From Acanthosoma haemorrhoidale (Eukaryota; Arthropoda; Insecta; Hemiptera; Acanthosomatidae), in NCBI GenBank assembly GCA_930367205.1, contig OV884011.1, positions 43,103,754-43,167,753 on the forward strand: 64,000 bases of DNA, read 5' to 3'. A program made the translations under genes and the position numbers. Numbering within the stretch: the stretch's first letter is position 1; each line of letters starts with the position of its first letter. Shown here piece by piece: positions 1 to 11,009 of the stretch. The notes under the pieces are model-generated. The model ran no database searches. It saw only the letters and a program-made list of their open reading frames with translations, and was not told the origin of the DNA.

Positions 1-149
1 TGATATTTATAATGCAATAAAAACCATCAATTCTCGGTACTTAACTACAAATAAATATACTTCATCATATACTCCTTTATAAGACATTCCCTCTGATGTC
101 GGATTTTTCAGAGAAATACAAGATGAGCTAAAAAGAGATCAATAATTGA

Positions 150-209
150 CTAGGCCATCAAAAAGATAGGGATGGCTTGGTTGGCTGGAGGTCCCTCAGG
201 AGTCTGTGC
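150..209 (-). CDS. Terminal exon of an unrecognised minus-strand gene
   Basis: Read on the minus strand, an acceptor (ATTAG) is followed by 19 protein-like codons and a TAG stop at 152-150. The peptide contains TPEGPPANQAIPIF and ends FLMA. It enters in phase 0, which matches the phase-0 end of the candidate exon at 1151-1282. I do not recognise the family. Support is the acceptor, phase agreement and protein-like composition in AT-rich surroundings; no database check was possible. If real, this is the C-terminus of a gene lying 3' of E74 on the same strand. Confidence 0.5.
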   Translation of the reverse strand, partial: AQTPEGPPANQAIPIFLMA

Positions 210-654
210 CTAATAGTTATTTATCAAACCAGCAGGACAACACCACAACATATGAATATATATTTACATTTTACTATTTTTATGTCATAATCTCAAGAGT
301 AATACACCAAAAACAGAGACGCTTTCTGTAATGAGGTAGAACAAAAATACTTTTTGAAAAGTCTCTTCTTATAAATATTTGTAATAAATAATTATCAACT
401 AATTTCCAAAAGTGATTATTAATATGGCAAGGTATTTATTGGGTGCACAGCAATGTTTACTATTTAATTTAGTATTATTTTTTTTAGTTTTGGTATTGAT
501 CCCACTATTTATAATAATTATTAGACTAAGAAAAAATATCTTGAGAAGAGAGGCTTTTTTCCCCACTCAGGACCCTAACTGTTCTTTGGTTTGGTGTTCT
601 GTCAACTGAGAGAGTCTAGCCAAAGAAAATTGATATTCACAGAGTCGTCATTAA

Positions 655-925
655 TGCAGTGATGGCTCAGCTGGAAGAGCACCTGACTGGAGATTGGGTG
701 TTGGAAGATCTGATTCTTCATATGTCATGATATTTTTTCTTTGACTAATAATTAATGCATTGTTAAATATGTCGCTGAGATATGATAAAGTCAGGGATTT
801 TATGAAGTTTATCAATTCACGGGACATGTTGAAATGACAATTCAATATGGTCATTTCCCTAAACCAATCTAGTGATTTTATCAAATCCCTAAACTGATTC
901 AGTGAAATGATGAGCTAAACATTTC
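655..925 (+). mobile_element. tRNA-derived SINE
   Basis: A polymerase III A-box-like sequence, TGGCTCAGCTGGAAGAGCA, lies at 663-681. A weaker B-box-like GATCTGATTCT lies about 30 bases further on, the spacing expected of a tRNA-derived SINE head. The body from about 764 to 922 matches, in reverse complement, the segment at about 1469-1633, so part of this element exists as an inverted pair. The B box has diverged, which suggests an old copy. Confidence 0.6.
764..922. repeat. Left arm of a large inverted repeat
   Basis: This arm matches the reverse complement of about 1469-1633. Shared blocks include GGTCATTTCCCT, AATCTAGTG, CAAATCCCTAAACT and GTGAAATGATG in the same order and spacing, with scattered substitutions. 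It overlaps the SINE body, so the simplest reading is two SINE copies in opposite orientation flanking the candidate exons at 1151-1405. Confidence 0.75.
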
Positions 926-1150
926 TAAGCTATTAAAAATATTTATTTACAAAACCAAACATTCATTAGGTGTATATAATACAACAATGACAACAGAAAA
1001 TGTTACTTTAATTACTTATTTCAGACTAATCAACGATAGGAAATTTAAAAGAAGTATATTAAAACTTAACGATAATGTTCATTTATTTTTGATTTAAACA
1101 CATTGTGCATTTATAGCACCTCAAGTTATAAAGAATGTTACTTTTTTTAC

Positions 1151-1282
1151 AGGCTCATCTATTTGTTTGACTTTGTACTCCACACACAGACTCAGCTTAG
1201 TCAGTATGACTGAATGGTGGTACATCATTTGACTTTGAAGAGCCTCTTTGAGTTTCCAACTGATGGCCTTTGATGATGCCAA
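1151..1282 (-). CDS. Candidate internal exon of the unrecognised gene
   Basis: On the minus strand an acceptor (TTACCTCAG, preceded by a T-rich tract) opens a 132-nt, 44-codon frame. The frame ends at a GTAAAA donor, phase 0 at both ends. The peptide starts LASSKAISWKLKEAL and ends VKQIDEP; it is polar, rich in K, Q and S, and looks helical. Phase fits the terminal exon at 150-209 and the small exon ending at 1374. The open frame runs past the acceptor to 1354, but that part is FYYY-rich and reads as intron. Family unknown. Confidence 0.55.
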
Positions 1283-1373
1283 CTGAGGTAATAATTTTAA
1301 ATAATAATAAAATTGTTTTTCATATTTAGTACAATCCCGTAATGTTTTTTGCATCTAATGGACCTCCATTTAC

Positions 1374-1405
1374 CTTATGTACATCAATCACAATAGTGTA
1401 ACCCA
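1374..1405 (-). CDS. Candidate small exon of the unrecognised gene
   Basis: On the minus strand a pyrimidine-rich stretch ends in GTTAG. It is followed by a short open segment encoding GYTIVIDVHK and a GTAAAT donor, ending in phase 0 to join the exon at 1151-1282. An alternative acceptor (GCACAG at 1456-1455) would give an 81-nt exon encoding 27 residues starting SPYLSISSFLSG, but it lacks a pyrimidine tract and lies beside a SINE arm. I prefer the shorter exon; the boundary is uncertain. Confidence 0.4.
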
Positions 1406-1468
1406 CTAACATGTGAATGCCGGAGAGGAATGATGAGATAGATAGATAGGGAGACTGTGCACTAATTT

Positions 1469-1633
1469 CACATTTAGTGCATCATTTCACAAAATTAGTT
1501 TAGGGATTTGAACAAAGCACTAGATTTGTTAAGGGAAATGACCGCATCAAATTGCCATTTTAACATGTCCTATGAATTGATCAACAACTCTCTTAGAAAT
1601 TATACATGTTTTTGTCATATCCTTGCAACATAT
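1469..1633. repeat. Right arm of the inverted repeat
   Basis: Diverged reverse-complement copy of 764-922. No tRNA-like head is visible beyond its outer end, so this copy is 5'-truncated or decayed. It lies immediately upstream (in minus-strand terms) of the candidate exon at 1374-1405. Confidence 0.75.
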
Positions 1634-2049
1634 ATGCAAAATTCAAATGTTTTTTTCTTCCAAAAACATGGTAACGCTATCATATAACGTAACATTTTCT
1701 ATTTATAAATTTTTAGATATTCAAAAACTGAATATATGGCCTTAGATTTTCATAAAAAAAAATCTACTTAAGTGGTTAGTAGTCCAATAAATTTAGTATT
1801 GTTGTTGAGATGATTTCTTTTATGTGAGTTTCGAACAATGATTTTTCATGAAGTACCAATTCGTATATCTATTGCCAAACAAATCAAGATTGCTTTTATA
1901 ATAATCTTAATAGGGTTAACAGTTGAATCATTCAATGTAATATGTGCTTGAATTGATTGAATTTGAAGAATATTTTAAAAATTTAATGAAAGGATATGGT
2001 CTTATGTAGAAAATTGTTTTTGATCAAATTCAGTTTGTTGTTTATTAAT

Positions 2050-2232
2050 GGATATTTTTTTTTTTTTTCCTTTCACATTAGGTTTTTTAAGGCAAACAAT
2101 CCTTATAGCCTTCTGTAGGTTCACAGATCCCAACTTACCCATGGAAATGTGAACCAACCAGAGCAAAATGATACAAAAGGTGGTTACCCATCCAAGTACT
2201 GACCAAGTTGGAGCCAGCCTTATCTGCCCAGT
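2050..2232 (-). mobile_element. 5S-rRNA-derived SINE with poly(A) tail
   Basis: The minus-strand sequence near 2179-2210 contains GGTCAGTACTTGGATGGGT, closely resembling the box-C internal control region of 5S rRNA, followed by TAACCACC. A roughly 110-base body follows, ending in an A-run (the T-run at about 2055-2068 on the plus strand). A Pol III 5S-type head, a body and a poly(A) tail together define a 5S-derived (SINE3-like) element. The 5' part of the 5S-like region has diverged. Confidence 0.7.
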
Positions 2233-2336
2233 GTTTCCTCTTTTTGGAGAATAATGGAGGGAAAATGAAAGTCTAATTCAGTTTTCAGGTTAATTTATTA
2301 TGCATTATTTAAAAGAACCAGTGAATAACTTCAATA

Positions 2337-2369
2337 TATGTATATTTATATATATATATATATGTATAA
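2337..2369. repeat. (TA)n microsatellite
   Basis: Imperfect TA dinucleotide run in AT-rich non-coding DNA. Confidence 0.9.
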
Positions 2370-5343
2370 TAGTATATGTAAACATCTGAACAACATAGAA
2401 CAAAGTTCCAACATCGAATGCTTACTTCTTGTTACTGCTTTAAATGCTATCCCTTCTTTCATAAAAATAGTATTTACATCATAATCATATATTCTCTTTA
2501 TATGAAAATATCACCAGCTTTAAACTATTCTTCATACTACTTAAGGTACACCCTTGTTTTCATACACCTATTTCTTTAAAATATTTTCACAACTGTTCGA
2601 CTTGAGACAGCACTCATTAAAAGGGTTAGTTTATTTTTTTAGATGATAAAATATTTTATGAAAGCACATTAAAAATGGAATGAAATCTAATAAATATTTA
2701 TTATTATTTCTTTTTAACGCTTGGACATTGAGCTGCTGTTTAGCACAAAGACAAAAAAGTTTTTATGCTTAAACTTTAAAAGTGGAAATTCTATTATAAG
2801 AGGTGTGTACAAGAAGGCAAATTCTGAAATATAATTGAATAATACAAAAATTCTAATTCTCAATCCAAAATCAGTCTCATAGTCCGACCAAGGCTTTTCA
2901 CAGCATTCGTTACAAAACTTTCCTAGCCAGCCACTCTATTCTAATTTAAAACAGTGGAGGCCACAAGTAATTGGCAGTAATTTCTTTCCAAAACACTTAA
3001 TAAATTTTTGTGACACTACCACATCGATAAAAGTTATTATTAGGTAAAATCCCTTATGACACTGGAGGGAATATAGTAACATTGAACACTGAACATTCAA
3101 CGGTTATCTTTGCAAAATACAGTGAGTTTTCGATAAATTTTTTGTACTTTAATTATTTTATACAATAATACATTAGTAATCGACATTTTTTATACGACTA
3201 TTCGCCAACACTGGTAAATGTACATATACAAGATATCTTTTTATATAGAAAATAATATTATCCTTAACAAAGTCATAAAAACTAAAAAATGGTAAACACA
3301 ATAGGTTAAGTACATTTAATAAACAATTTCCAGTTACATTTATACAACCTATATATAAAATCTATATATATATTTATGAGTTTAAATTATAGCTATAAAC
3401 CGAAGAAAAATAAAATATGAACACAAAAGAAAAGTAAAAGAATGAAAGAGAAAGAAAGAGAATAAATAAATTATACAACAATTTCTTACAATAAAATACA
3501 ACAACTCTACTCATGGTCATGGTAGGCTCAGTGGTATATACAAAATGAGAGAATTGGTCGTAAATGTGGCAGTGATTGCCGGTTATACCATTCGTGAGAT
3601 CACATCGTTCGAGTGGTAAGTGTCATGTGGTACATTCACCCACCTTCCTCTCTTTAGCCTCAGAGTACTCATGTTTTCCATATTCTGTTTCAATTAACAA
3701 TATATAACAAACATTTATAAGATACATGAGCAATATTTTAATTACATACTACCTTGAGAAAGTTTGAGATAACACCGAATATTTAACAATACACCAAACT
3801 ATACAATATATCAGTGATGAGAAACACCAACATCCTTGAGAGAAAATCGAACAATTTACAATTAATGTTGTCTAAGAAAGCAGTATCTACATCAAAGTTT
3901 ACATTTATATAACAGTATTAATATAATTCAGATTCTGACAATGGGTAACAAATTGAAAAACATATAATGACTTAAAAACTAACTTACATCTAGTATACAG
4001 CTTTCAAAAGACAGCACTTCTGTGCATTAAATTCAATTCTACAAACATAAGTGTGTGTTTTATTGGAACTTTGCTTAAATAGATGCGAGAAAGAAGCATT
4101 TCCATTGTAGGTATTAATGGACAACATTGGCCTTTATGTGAGATGGTCTGAAGCTATGGTTGCACTCACAGCTAATACATCTGAGGGTTAAATTTAGGAT
4201 TTCGTTAGTTTTTTTAAACCAGAAACCTATGTTTTAAATATCAAGTAGTCACACCAATATATTTTTTATTGAAACCTAAGAAAATCACATCATGTTATGT
4301 ACACAAAAAGAACTAATATAATTTATTACATGTGACTTGTTCAGATCATGATAAAAGTTATATTGGTACGACTACAAAAATCTAAAAAATATGGGTTTCT
4401 ACCCTAAAACCTCACAAAGTTTCATAAATTAGATTAATTCTTTTTATTGAGTCAATTTTATCTTTTGTGCTACATAGTTTATTGTTAATTTTATTATTGA
4501 TGGTCCCAAAGTGTATAATTTCTAATTAAACTTCAGATGTTTTTAGGCATCTTTTGGACTGGGAACAATATGATCTAAAAAAGTCTATATACAATCCTTA
4601 AATAAATTTAATTTGTCAAATGGTAACTGGTGACCAAATAATTCCATTGATTTGTTATCATATACCATTGGTTTTTATACTCTTTTAGAAAAAAATATTT
4701 TCTAATTTTTAATTAAAATGACTAATTTAATATGCTTGTAAATTGGAAAAAGGAGCTTAGTAATGAAAAGATAACATATTTCTACACGAACCTAAACGAA
4801 TTTCCAATAAAACATCTACTCATATTTTTTATCATCATTAGCTATTATAGCAGCTTGTAGAATTCAATACAATAATTTCCTTTCAGATGTTATGTAACAT
4901 GATTAATTTTTTTTTTCTGCACCACTGATATTCGGATGCAATATGTAAAAATGACATGAAAATCAAACAGAAAATGAAAAACATAATTTCAAGGGGGGGG
5001 GGGAAAGGGTAGTATTGAAGGGAAAATGTAGCAAACAACACCAAACACGTACAACACACACAACCCAAACCCAGCACGGGGATAAAATGTTATTTGGTAA
5101 TAGAATACAAAAATAAGATTCTTTTTAAATATTTAAAAATTCAACTATATAGTCGATTCATTGCCAAAAGACACTTAGTAAATACATATAGCATCCAAAA
5201 TTTGAGACGCTTAAAATAGCCATATCAAATGAGCATGTTTCTAACAACGAGAATGTGACATTCATAGGACATTTAGAAGTTTTATACAGAGAAAGAATAA
5301 TGTTTGTATGTTAAGTAGTAGGTTTGGGCTGCAGTTTGGCGGG
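2370..5343 (-). other. E74 3' UTR and intergenic DNA
   Basis: No convincing coding exon here, apart from one weak possibility at 4114-4180. The part next to the E74 stop must be 3' UTR, but its end cannot be fixed. Several minus-strand AATAAA signals occur, for example at 4448-4443 and 4063-4058; the latter is followed by a T/G-rich tract. A plus-strand A-box-like (TAGGCTCAGTGG, near 3522) and B-box-like (GTTCGAGTG, near 3609) pair may be a decayed SINE, but the spacing is long. A run of ten G lies near 4994. Confidence 0.5.
4114..4180 (-). other. Possible small terminal exon (weak)
   Basis: After a minus-strand CCCTCAG acceptor comes a short frame encoding CISCECNHSFRPSHIKANVV and H, then TAA. 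The cysteine/histidine spacing is suggestive, but it is only 22 codons and has no matching upstream exon. It lies where the E74 3' UTR is expected, so it may be chance. Confidence 0.15.
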
Positions 5344-5452
5344 TCACGCTCCAGTGCAATCGATTTCCACGATATCCTTTGGAACATCCACAAATTGATA
5401 GACCAATCGCTGCCCGTCAACCTTGGCGAGGATTCCTCGTTGATAGTAATAC
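5344..5452 (-). CDS. Eip74EF: E74 last exon: C-terminal part of the ETS domain
   Basis: A minus-strand TTTTTTAG acceptor opens an exon that supplies the last base of an arginine codon, then [20 protein letters not shown], then [12 protein letters not shown] and TGA at 5346-5344. This is the end of the ETS winged helix, including the tyrosine-rich end of recognition helix 3 and the two C-terminal beta strands. The short tail after the domain is typical of E74, in which the ETS domain sits at the very C-terminus. A 90-nt intron separates it from the preceding exon. Confidence 0.95.
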
Positions 5453-5542
5453 CTAAAAAAGGCAAATGAATACATGAGTACCACACATTTGTTAAAAACT
5501 AATTACTTGTTTTATCATTCAAATGAACAGATAGATAGATAC

Positions 5543-5735
5543 CTCAGAGCTCTTCCCATCGTCTCGTAGTTCATGTCGGGTTTGTTCTTGTGGAGTCCCC
5601 ATAGTCGTGAGACAGCTTTAGAGTCAACGAGTTTGAAGACTCCTTTCTCTCGATTTGTCCACTTGATGTATCTTGGGCAGTAGTCTCGGTCTTGTAATAA
5701 TTTCAGTAGGAACTCCCATAAATAAGTTGTCGAAC
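5543..5735 (-). CDS. Eip74EF: E74 exon encoding most of the ETS domain
   Basis: 193-nt exon bounded by TTTGTACAG and GTATCT. It encodes the ETS domain from [11 protein letters not shown] through [14 protein letters not shown] and the recognition helix [11 protein letters not shown]. The two conserved arginines that contact the GGAA core are the R of GRAL and the R that follows L; the second is split across the next splice. The sequence is nearly identical to Drosophila E74 as I know it, far closer than to other ETS subfamilies. The product is a sequence-specific nuclear transcription factor that acts early in the ecdysone (moulting hormone) response. Confidence 0.97.
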
Positions 5736-5816
5736 CTGTACAAAAATATGAACCATTATTGGTTTGGTCTATACAATGTGTTCTGTATACATTGTGTAAA
5801 TGGGAATGACCCTTAC

Positions 5817-6059
5817 CTTCGCGTGACTTGCGCTTGGGCCCAGTGGCAGTGGGGCTGTCACCACTCCTCGACCTCTTGATCTTCTTCTTCATCCTGTGCT
5901 GAAGGCCAAGTTCAAGGAGGTAGAAGTCGTCATGTGAGCTGGATGCGGCTGCTTGGATGACAGATGCTCTAGGGGGAGAAGGAGGCTGTGGTTGTGCGAA
6001 GTAATTTGTAGGTGGTCCCATGTAACCACCCCCTCCACCTGTGTAAGGTTCACCACTCT
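5817..6059 (-). CDS. Eip74EF: E74 exon: Gly/Pro-rich linker and basic region before the ETS domain
   Basis: 243-nt exon, entered after a long T-run acceptor (TTTTACAG). Only the start at 6059 keeps the frame: starting two bases later meets a stop at once. It encodes a [10 protein letters not shown] stretch, QPQPPSPP, an alanine/serine run, the segment [11 protein letters not shown], then basic clusters KKKIKRSRS and PKRKSRE, which are likely nuclear localisation signals. It ends GAAG with a GTAAGG donor in phase 1. An 81-nt intron leads to the ETS exon. Confidence 0.93.
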
Positions 6060-8271
6060 CTGTAAAAAAAAAAAAAAATTGACATAGAAGGACAGACATT
6101 TTAGTATACATCCTTTGACTTGAACACAGAAATATCTCATTTCTGGATTAAAAGCTGGAATACTAAACCTATAAACCTAACTTAATCTAAATGGACTGCC
6201 TGCTTGCTGCCTTCGTCCAGGAAAGGTTAGAGTGTTAAATACTAGGTATGTGAGCTGGAGTACGATTCAAAGAACTTTGGCAAGTAAAATTTAAGTATTT
6301 AAAGGACCTTGTGGAGGCCCCTACCCTTCTTTTATAATAGGTACGACGTATTCGAGACCACTTTTCTTGTACGATATATAACGATGTTTACTTTTATCTT
6401 TTATTGGGGCAAGCTTCATCCAAATCCAAAATCATCAGTTTGGGACTGAGCGATAAATACGGTGAATTAAGAAGTTGAAAAAGGCTGTACGATTTGTTAC
6501 TTTTGTCTTGAACTGGGCTGTGAACCGGAAGTTCCTGCCATTCTTTTGTATACTATAGTACATAGACACTGCGTTATAGTCTACGATGGAGTAGAATATA
6601 CTATTTTTTAGCTAGCAAATTTTGTTGCTTCCTAACAGCATGGTAAAGAAAACGGGTGCCATCGGACATCAATAGTACAAAAAATACGGGACCTAGTCCG
6701 ATAGAAAATGCGGTTGTAATGGAGTCCAGCTGCGCAAGTGCCTACAAGCCACCCTGTACTTCAAAGGTCCTAAGAAAGTGTTGCAGTTACCCTTTGTTAA
6801 GAGTACCCATTCGCTCGAATAACTGCCGTATTAATCGGAAGACGGCATCCCATATTAAATAGCCGGGAGGATAAATGGTGCCGGCGCGGTTACAGGAATA
6901 GCGGGTGGCCACTTTCCCTTCGTCGGTGACCGGGTCTCTTCTTACGTCACCCGATTCGACCATATTTCTATACCTCCCTGCCTCCTGTATCGCTGCCAAC
7001 TTGTAAGCATTGAACGGTATACTACAATTATAGAAATGGCTTAGTTCAAATACAGTTTACTCAACAAGAAATACAGTAGAGTACTCCAGGATCAACTGTT
7101 ATCAGAAACAATCCCAAAAAATTTGGAGCTGATGTAGCCAATCGAGTATGAATGTACTTGGATGTTGTACGGTCGGGTTGTACTTGCATCGCTCTTCTTG
7201 CATCTTAGGACGGGGCCTACTCCAAAACTAATCGCAGATATGACTGAATGTTCCGTAGGTATGTTTATTGTTATTATTTATACTTGAGCGTGTAAGGAGA
7301 GGGATGGAGGCTAAAGGTTAGCGGGTACAACCTCCCTTGAACTGGCACTATAAATAGTGGCGGCTGCCGCGGAGCTGGCGGTAAATATTTGGCAGGGGTG
7401 GGGGATGGCCTTGGGTCCGCCAACATGGCGGCTCGCGTGCATTGACCACGGGAAACTGCTTTTCTTTCCGCTCATCTTCAGGCGGCATCTTCCTCGTCGA
7501 TTCTCAATAATATCTCATGTGCCCCGAACCTTTAACGAATATACCTCGAGGAGATGCGAAAGACTATTTCTTCAACCCCTTCCATGAACACACCAGACAA
7601 GGGATTTAGACTCTCCAGATGTTTACTACATATTTATATAGTTTTAAAAAAAATCACCAGACTAAAAGAGTTCCTTCTTCCTAAACCGTACAGATCCAAA
7701 AAAAAACCCTTAATTGTTTGAAGTTTTACCTTGTTGTGAATTATATGAATTCTTTTCATTGCGAAATTTATTTCTTTTCTGTATTCCTATTTAGGACAGG
7801 GATACCTAGAATCTTGTAAGTATGTGAACAGTTTAATGTAGCCACTACTGTTAGAAATTCCAGGATAAATTTTTGCAAAGGAAAATTAATCGCGATATCT
7901 TTAATAATTTTTTGACTAAACAAATTGTAATAATCAATGGCTTAATTTGTAACAAATCTATCACAATAGTATTTGACTCCACGGTTTTTTACATTATTTA
8001 TTTATTATTAAAGACAAAACGAGCAAAATGCACGTGGAAAGGAATACAGCGATACTAAAATGGAGGAACGAGATCCGTGAAGAAAAGCTTGTTGGCTGTG
8101 AAGGAGCGGACATTATGTAATGCCGGCCTTGACATTGAAGCTGCCTCCGGAGTGGGGGGAGCTCGTATCCGGGAAACAATTAGAGGAAAATGAGTTTTCT
8201 CACATCTGCGGAAAATAAGAATAGTAGCAGTCCTGAAGACGAAATGGCGGCCTCTCTGGTCTCGGGCAAGA

Positions 8272-8300
8272 GGCGGAAGTAGTGGTCGGGGCGGAAGTAG
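8272..8300. promoter_or_regulatory. Paired ETS sites in direct repeat
   Basis: The 11-mer GGCGGAAGTAG occurs at 8272-8282 and again, perfectly, at 8290-8300. Each copy holds the ETS core CGGAAGT. It lies in an intron of E74, itself an ETS factor, so autoregulation is a reasonable inference. A YY1/Pho-like AAATGGCGGCC lies 30 bases to the left. Confidence 0.45.
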
Positions 8301-10947
8301 GCGAGGGAACACTATTATACAATAGTTTAAAGCGAAATACGCGTTAGCGGCATTACATACGTGACGTACGGCCCACACTGCTAAGGACACTTCGGACGTC
8401 AAATGTCCGGATTAATTGTTTCAGCGTATAATGGTTCCAAGAATAGCGAAAAGTATCAGTCCATTCAAGGATAAGTAGCAAACGACCGTCACTTGTGGCA
8501 GAAACCATTTACAAATCCGGTATATACGACTGAAAAGACACTAGCATATCGAAAACCAGATTCTCGAGTTACGGGATTAACTGGAAATGTTCAATTTAAG
8601 GTGTTAAGGAAGGTGCGAGCATCTATAGGGATAACAAGGATAAATATACGGTATCAATTCACATGTCTTTTGCGAAACAGATTTACGGACTTGGGGAAGA
8701 TTAAGGCATTATTTTTTATTTTGGGCTGACCGCTGTACTAACCTTCTCACTTTGAAGACAGTGTTTATAACGAAATGGGACACCGCAAAAGCTATTTCGA
8801 AGATTTTTTTGGCAACAGATGCAGCAGAAAGTTCTCTTTAAAAAACAAAAGAAAGATTTGAAAGATGGAATCTTTCACGGTGCGCGTTAGTATTGTTAGG
8901 TAAGGTACTTCGATGAAATGCTGAGTCTTTGGAGACCTGCTCTAATGATGGATTATTATAATATATTTAATCTTCTCGCACAAACAGGTATAAGGTTTTA
9001 TATTAAATACTTAAATGAAACGTGAGGAATGGTCTGAAGGGGGTGAATGCTGATCCGGCGATGATGTGTGTTACCGATCCAGTTGTACAACAATCGGATT
9101 ATGAGGAATTGTATAGTAATTAATAGTAGTGAAGAGTGGTGATTGTGTGGCAGTCAAGGGCAGGGCTGGGGGCTATATTAGGCGGCGTCAGTTGGCAAGC
9201 CTGGGGCAAGTGCAACGACACACTGACTTTGCCCAAGGTCGGCGGGCATGCGCGCTCCTTCCGGCTCGTCTCAGCCACCTCGATCCCGCCCCTGTCTTCC
9301 TGTCTATATATTTAACAATATCTGTTAATTATTTTTGTTTAATATTGCGTTTCTTAATAATAAATCGGGATCAGCTGCCTTTCCAATAAAAAAAAAAAAT
9401 ACACGGTATATTTTACCAAAAATATTACCAATAACAGTGGATTCCATACCAAAACGATAATTGTTAATAATCACCGAAAATACTTGTGAATAGCTAAAGC
9501 ATTATAGAACTCGACTCCTCGTACGACATTAAGAATAGGTCTGCTACCGTTCGCTTACAAAAATCCATTTGTCCACGAAGAAACATAAAAAAGAGACCTT
9601 TTAATTCCTAAATAGCTGCCGACTTAAGAACGCTTAAAGGTATTTTCAGACTTTCCGTTTGTTCTTTGACCTACAAATATTCAGCAAATACCGATGTGTT
9701 GTGGCAGATACCTTTGAAATTGTACATCATACGAACATATAGGTAAATTGACAGACGAATGAAGGTTTTTCTTTACCGTTTGAAATTGTAGTCAAAATTT
9801 TACTCGTCACAGGACAACTTTAACAATAACAACACATTTTAAACTCCTACACTCCGCGATTACTGTAATTCGTATTCTTGATTCTCCACGAAATATGCCT
9901 AAAATTAGTTATATTTTTACTTTCAACCGACTTGGGTAGTGAGAGAGACCGGATTGCCGGCCATTGGGCCAGTTTTCCCTCAAGGGAGTTCGTACGCCAA
10001 TGTTCCTAAAATAGGTCACCGAAAAACAGCGATGACATTCAACACAGTATTAAAATAGCGGGTGTATTTTTAAGATTCCCTTATGTCACCCTTACCCAAT
10101 GATGTATATGTCGAGTCAAATACTCATTTCTATTTCGGATCAGGAATTAAACATGTTAAATGAGAGCTAAAAGTCATGGATAGTTTCCATTGTCTTTCTT
10201 ACACAGGGCAGGATTACGCACAGGCAACATTGACTAGGGCGCATTTTCAGTTACAAATTTAAAAGGGATTGTAATACAATAAAAAAAAAAATGTTAAGAC
10301 ACATCAGATGTAAATTTGAAGAAGTTTTTATGCCTCTAGTACCACCGTTAGCTAGCAAGTAAATGTATGTATTCATGGACAGATACACTATTGCATTGTG
10401 TAATATATGGGATTGCAATAGCGCTGTATTGAGAGGGGCAGTGTGTTTACAGAGTGCGAAGGGGGGATGAGGCGATGCGACCTTGGGGAGGGCGTCGGAC
10501 CCCGGCCATTGTTGGCCTATGTGGGAGATCACTACCACAACTGTCCTCTTGTATCCTTACACAATCCAGATAAAGTTATAATACATTACTTTATCAGATC
10601 CATATGGCATTGCTTGACAATAAGAACCTAAAGTGAGGCTTTAATTGTTGCTTGGCCCATTAACATGCATAAAATACAACGGTAGATTGACTTCATCAAA
10701 CCTGTATATAAGGTCCTCATTCAAGGATGACTTTCACACCGAACGAACCAACACATTTACCCATCGTATACTTAACCATTTTGAATCAGATGATCGCGAA
10801 TTGTGGTCAGTATTCCAATTTTGACTGGAAAGGTAGTGTGGAATCACGGGGACAACATCCCTAAACCTCACGTAGACTAAAACTGCCACCACGACCGAAG
10901 GGAAATGCGATCGGGGGACGATGTTATGCAACGGCCACAAACTGCGC

Positions 10948-11009
10948 AAGGAAGCGGCAGGTAATGCCGCTACTTCCTGTCTATCGGTCGGGATCCGGAA
11001 GCGGTGCAG
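10948..11009. promoter_or_regulatory. Triplet of ETS-binding motifs
   Basis: Three ETS cores lie within about 60 bp: AAGGAAGCGG (10948-10957), ACTTCCTGT (10972-10980, opposite strand) and TCCGGAAGCGG (10994-11004). The first and third share GGAAGCGG followed closely by CAG. From memory of Drosophila work, E74A protein binds three adjacent sites within the E74 gene; this cluster would be the analogous arrangement. Function is inferred. Confidence 0.5.

Larger units (their letters stand above)
210..1150 (-). other. Candidate intron carrying a SINE
   Basis: This AT-rich stretch lies between two candidate coding exons of the unrecognised gene. It has plausible minus-strand intron ends: GTAAAA at the 5' end near 1150 and TTAG at the 3' end near 210. 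It holds a plus-strand tRNA-like SINE (about 655-925). The plus-strand ORF at 412-609 is hydrophobic and low in complexity, and I do not regard it as a gene. Confidence 0.4.
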
